NCBI GenBank assembly: GCA_903837825.1
Contig: CAILVZ010000314.1
Location: forward strand, 1-54,285
DNA from: Akkermansiaceae bacterium
GTDB lineage: Bacteria; Verrucomicrobiota; Verrucomicrobiia; Verrucomicrobiales; Akkermansiaceae
Reading direction: 5' to 3'
DNA: 54,285 bases
The notes below the pieces were generated by a model. That model was not told the DNA's origin, ran no database searches, and worked only from the letters and a program-made list of their open reading frames with translations. A program made the translations under genes and the position numbers. This document shows, piece by piece, positions 51,080 to 54,285 of the stretch (positions within the stretch are counted from its first letter, which is position 1; the number at the start of each line of letters is the position of its first letter).

Positions 51080-53137
51080 ATGGAGATTCGAACGTTGTGG
51101 ATGAATTTCGCTTTTCCCGATCGAGAAAATCCTGCATCCTTGGGTGCAATGATGGATAGGCCCCAACTGGTAATCGATGATCCATGGCTCGAACCTCACC
51201 AGGGAGTGATCGAGCGCCGGATGAGGCAGTTTTCCGATGCGCTGGCGGCCATCGAATCGCGCTCGGGTTCGCTCGCTGAGTACGCGAGGCACCACGACGA
51301 TGTGGGGATTCACTATCATCCCGCTCTCCAGCGCTGGACGGTGCGCGAATGGGCTCCTGGGGCTCATGCGGTGTCGGTGTTCGGAGATTTTAACGATTGG
51401 AATCGCTCGAGCCATCGGCTTGCTCCGTCGGAGAGCGGTATCTGGTCGTTAGAGTTGCCAAAGGATGCGATGGCCCACGGACAATTGATCAAGCTCCACA
51501 TCGTCGGGGCGGACGGCACGCAGCGCGACCGCATCCCTGCGAGCATTCGCCGTGCGGTGCAGGATCCATCAAGCCATGATTTCTCGGGGCAAGTTTGGAA
51601 TCCGCCGCAGCCGTATGATTGGAAAAACCCTTTTGACCCGACATCGATCACCGCGCCGTTGATCTATGAGTCCCACGTTGGCATGGCGGGCGAAGAACCA
51701 CGCGTCCACAGTTACCGCGAATTCGCAGACTCCGTTTTGCCTCGGATCGCTGCTCTTGGCTACAACACCGTGCAGCTGATGGCAATTCAGGAGCATCCGT
51801 ATTACGGGTCATTCGGCTATCATGTCTCATCGTTTTTCGCTCCCTGCTCGCGCTTCGGTACGCCAGAGGATTTAAAGTATCTCATCGATGTTGCCCACGG
51901 CCTTGGCTTGGCGGTTTTGTTAGATGTCGTCCACTCGCATGCAGTGAAAAACATCGCGGAGGGCCTCAATGACTTCGACGGCACTGGGCACCAGTATTTT
52001 CACAATGGGCCGCTTGGGAATCACCCCGCGTGGGATTCGAAATGCTTTGACTATGGTCGTCCGCAAGTCCGGCAGTTCCTCCTGTCTAACGTCCGTTACT
52101 GGTTAGAAGAATTTCACTTTGATGGATTTCGCTTCGATGGGGTGACTTCGATGTTGTATCATTCGCGGGGCAACAAGGCATTTGGGAGTTATGAGGACTA
52201 TTTCGGCAGTGATGCAGATGACGCTGCGATTCTCTATCTGAAATTGGCGTCCAAGCTCATTCAAGAGATCAAGCCTGGAGCGATTGCAATTGCGGAAGAC
52301 ATGTCCGGGATGCCCGGTCTTTGCCGGCCCATCGATGAGGGTGGCATCGGGTTTTCCTATCGGCTCGCGATGGGAATCCCAGATTACTGGATCAAGCTAC
52401 TGAAGCACAGCCGTGACGAGGAGTGGGACATCGGCGAACTTTGGGGGATGCTGGCCAACCGGCGCCATGGAGAGGCAACCATCGCGTATGCGGAAAGCCA
52501 CGACCAAGCGCTCGTCGGCGATAAGACGCTGGCGTTCTGGCTGATGGATCAGGAAATGTATTGGCACATGGATCAGGCGAATCCGCATCCCGTGATCGAG
52601 CGGGGGATTGCGTTGCATAAGCTCATCCGGATGGTGACGCTGGTGCTGGGTGGTGAAGGGTGGCTCAATTTCATGGGCAATGAGTTCGGCCATCCGGAGT
52701 GGCTGGATTTTCCACGCGAGGGAAATGATTGGTCGTTCCACTACTGCCGCCGCCAGTGGTCACTCGTTGATCACCCGGAATTGAAATATCGCTGGCTTGC
52801 GGAGTTTGATCGGCAGTTGATGAGTTTTGTTAGAAAATCCGATTTGCTCGCCACTCCTCCGGCGCAATGCCTTCATATCGATCATGGTGCGAAGATTCTG
52901 GTTGCGGAGAGAGCGAACCGGATCTTTGTGTTTAACTTCTCCGTTGGACAATCGTTGTTTGACTACCCGGTCCATGTCCCTGGGTTTGAGACTCGCCATC
53001 TGGTATTGGACACCGACCGCTCTGATACGGGCGGTCATGGGCGGGTGGACTCGACGTGCCAATACCCCGTCAGCGGTGATGGGGTGATGAGAATTTATTG
53101 CCCATCGAGATCCGGTTTGGTTTTTGAGAAGGCTTGA
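51080..53137 (+). CDS. glgB: 1,4-alpha-glucan branching enzyme (GH13; eukaryotic-like subtype)
   Basis: VREWAPGAHAVSVFGDFNDWN; ESHVGMAGEEPRV; LLDVVHSHAVKN; FDGFRFDGVTSMLYHSRG; IAIAEDMSGMPGLCRP; YAESHDQALVGDKT; MGNEFGHPEWLDFPREGN. Confidence 0.9.
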   Translation: MEIRTLWMNFAFPDRENPASLGAMMDRPQLVIDDPWLEPHQGVIERRMRQFSDALAAIESRSGSLAEYARHHDDVGIHYHPALQRWTVREWAPGAHAVSVFGDFNDWNRSSHRLAPSESGIWSLELPKDAMAHGQLIKLHIVGADGTQRDRIPASIRRAVQDPSSHDFSGQVWNPPQPYDWKNPFDPTSITAPLIYESHVGMAGEEPRVHSYREFADSVLPRIAALGYNTVQLMAIQEHPYYGSFGYHVSSFFAPCSRFGTPEDLKYLIDVAHGLGLAVLLDVVHSHAVKNIAEGLNDFDGTGHQYFHNGPLGNHPAWDSKCFDYGRPQVRQFLLSNVRYWLEEFHFDGFRFDGVTSMLYHSRGNKAFGSYEDYFGSDADDAAILYLKLASKLIQEIKPGAIAIAEDMSGMPGLCRPIDEGGIGFSYRLAMGIPDYWIKLLKHSRDEEWDIGELWGMLANRRHGEATIAYAESHDQALVGDKTLAFWLMDQEMYWHMDQANPHPVIERGIALHKLIRMVTLVLGGEGWLNFMGNEFGHPEWLDFPREGNDWSFHYCRRQWSLVDHPELKYRWLAEFDRQLMSFVRKSDLLATPPAQCLHIDHGAKILVAERANRIFVFNFSVGQSLFDYPVHVPGFETRHLVLDTDRSDTGGHGRVDSTCQYPVSGDGVMRIYCPSRSGLVFEKA

Positions 53138-53234
53138 AATCTCTCTAGGATCGATTAAGCTGATGGACGGAATTTGGAGATTCTGAAAAACGGAAAATTA
53201 AGTAACTCGCGGTGGAAACAATCGATCCATTTTC

Positions 53235-53660
53235 ATGCAAACTCACACGGTATTCGAGGCGCTCCAGTTGGCAGTGAGTCCGGCGATTCTCATTTCCGCC
53301 TGCGGGTTGCTTTTGTTGAGCATGACCAATCGATTAGGCCGTGCGATTGATCGTGCGCGGATTCTTTTCCAAGAATCAAGGGCCAGTGGTGAATCTCAAA
53401 TTCACATTTTGGTTCGGCGTGCCCGATGGATCCGATCAGCGATTTTGTATAACGTCATTTCCATGTTTTTAACGGCGCTGCTCATTCCTGTTTTATTTAT
53501 CTCCATCTTCATCAATGCCGATGCGGCATTATTCATCTCGTTTTTATTGATTGCGAGTATGACATGCCTCGGCATTTCATTGGTTTATTTTACCGTTGAT
53601 ATTTTCAGCTCGCTCCGAGCCATGGAAGAGGGTCGGGATGACCGCGAGGTGATCCAGTAG
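53235..53660 (+). CDS. DUF2721 family membrane protein
   Basis: LAVSPAILISACGLLLLSMTNRLGRAIDRARIL motif typical of the family; three TM helices. Confidence 0.75.
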   Translation: MQTHTVFEALQLAVSPAILISACGLLLLSMTNRLGRAIDRARILFQESRASGESQIHILVRRARWIRSAILYNVISMFLTALLIPVLFISIFINADAALFISFLLIASMTCLGISLVYFTVDIFSSLRAMEEGRDDREVIQ

Positions 53661-53685
53661 GGGTGGTTTCTGGGCCCGGCCTAGG

Positions 53686-54141
53686 TTAGGCCAGGCGTTT
53701 CATCACTGCTGCGGAAAGCAGTTTGCCATCGGCCCGTCCGTCCGCCAGTTCTTGAGCTCGTTTCATGACCTTGCCCATGTCGGCCTTGCCAGTCGCGCCA
53801 GTCTCGGTGACCGCTTGTTCGATGATGGCAAGCATTTCTGTTTCGCCAAGCGCGGCGGGCAGGTAGCGGGAGAGGATCTCGATTTCTGTTTTCTCGGTGG
53901 CCGCCAGTTCGGGGCGGCCTGCTTTTTCAAATTGTTCGCAAGAATCGACGCGTTGTTTGATTTGTTTTCGGACGGCCGCCAGCACTTCGGACTCCTCAAG
54001 CTCGGTGCCTAGGCCGCCTTTTTCAATCGCCGCGTTGGTGAGGGCGCTTTTCAACGCACGCAGCGCGTTGAGGGCGAGAGTGTCCTTGGCCTTCATCGCC
54101 GTCTTGATGTCCTCGGAAATCTGCGTAGTGGTGTTGCTCAT
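53686..54141 (-). CDS. yqeY: GatB/YqeY domain-containing protein
   Basis: ISEDIKTAMKAKDTLALNALRALKSALTNAAIEKG...RYLPAALGETEMLAIIEQAV...GKADMGKVMKRA. Confidence 0.9.
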   Translation of the reverse strand: MSNTTTQISEDIKTAMKAKDTLALNALRALKSALTNAAIEKGGLGTELEESEVLAAVRKQIKQRVDSCEQFEKAGRPELAATEKTEIEILSRYLPAALGETEMLAIIEQAVTETGATGKADMGKVMKRAQELADGRADGKLLSAAVMKRLA

Positions 54142-54285
54142 GCTTGTTTTTATCACGCCCACTCATTCCGCCAAGTAAAACTAGGAGTGAGCCGGACCCG
54201 GAAAATCAGGCCAGTGGTTAAGCTATGATTGTGGTTTGTGGGGGCGGCATTAAAACCGAACCGAACACACACAAAATGAAAGGCA

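Noticed and set aside
51094-51106. TGTGGATGA resembling a DnaA box
   Set aside because: Single occurrence inside the 5' end of glgB, no cluster or AT-rich element.

Overview
This 54 kb window is high-GC bacterial chromosome, apart from an AT-rich left edge. I infer a verrucomicrobial-type genome from gene content and from the C-terminal '...QWSADLIQW...RFYRVMR' secretion-type tail, not from any search. The core is a partial division/cell-wall (dcw) cluster: mraZ-rsmH-ftsL-ftsI-murE-murF-mraY-murD-LysM-ftsW. It is followed by a type II secretion/type IV pilus-like block (two tandem GspE/PilB ATPases, GspF/PilC, pseudopilin) and guaB-guaA. Other genes include typA, uppP, thiC with a TPP riboswitch and terminator, prfB with a programmed frameshift, an ABC exporter with a PlsC-type acyltransferase, dnaN, dnaA, a sodium:solute symporter, a baeRF-like/PAC2 pair, a branching enzyme and yqeY. 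The most unusual signal is a three-copy ~105 bp (35-codon) degenerate tandem repeat lying between mraZ and the conserved part of rsmH, which leaves the rsmH reading frame open. Other points of interest are a YHYH/DUF1566 secreted protein beside a HupE-like protein, a PlsC protein with what looks like a decayed AMP-binding tail, and 10-bp-phased direct repeats upstream of mraZ and of dnaA. No tRNA, rRNA, CRISPR array or transposase was recognised. All family calls come from reading motifs; no database search was run.
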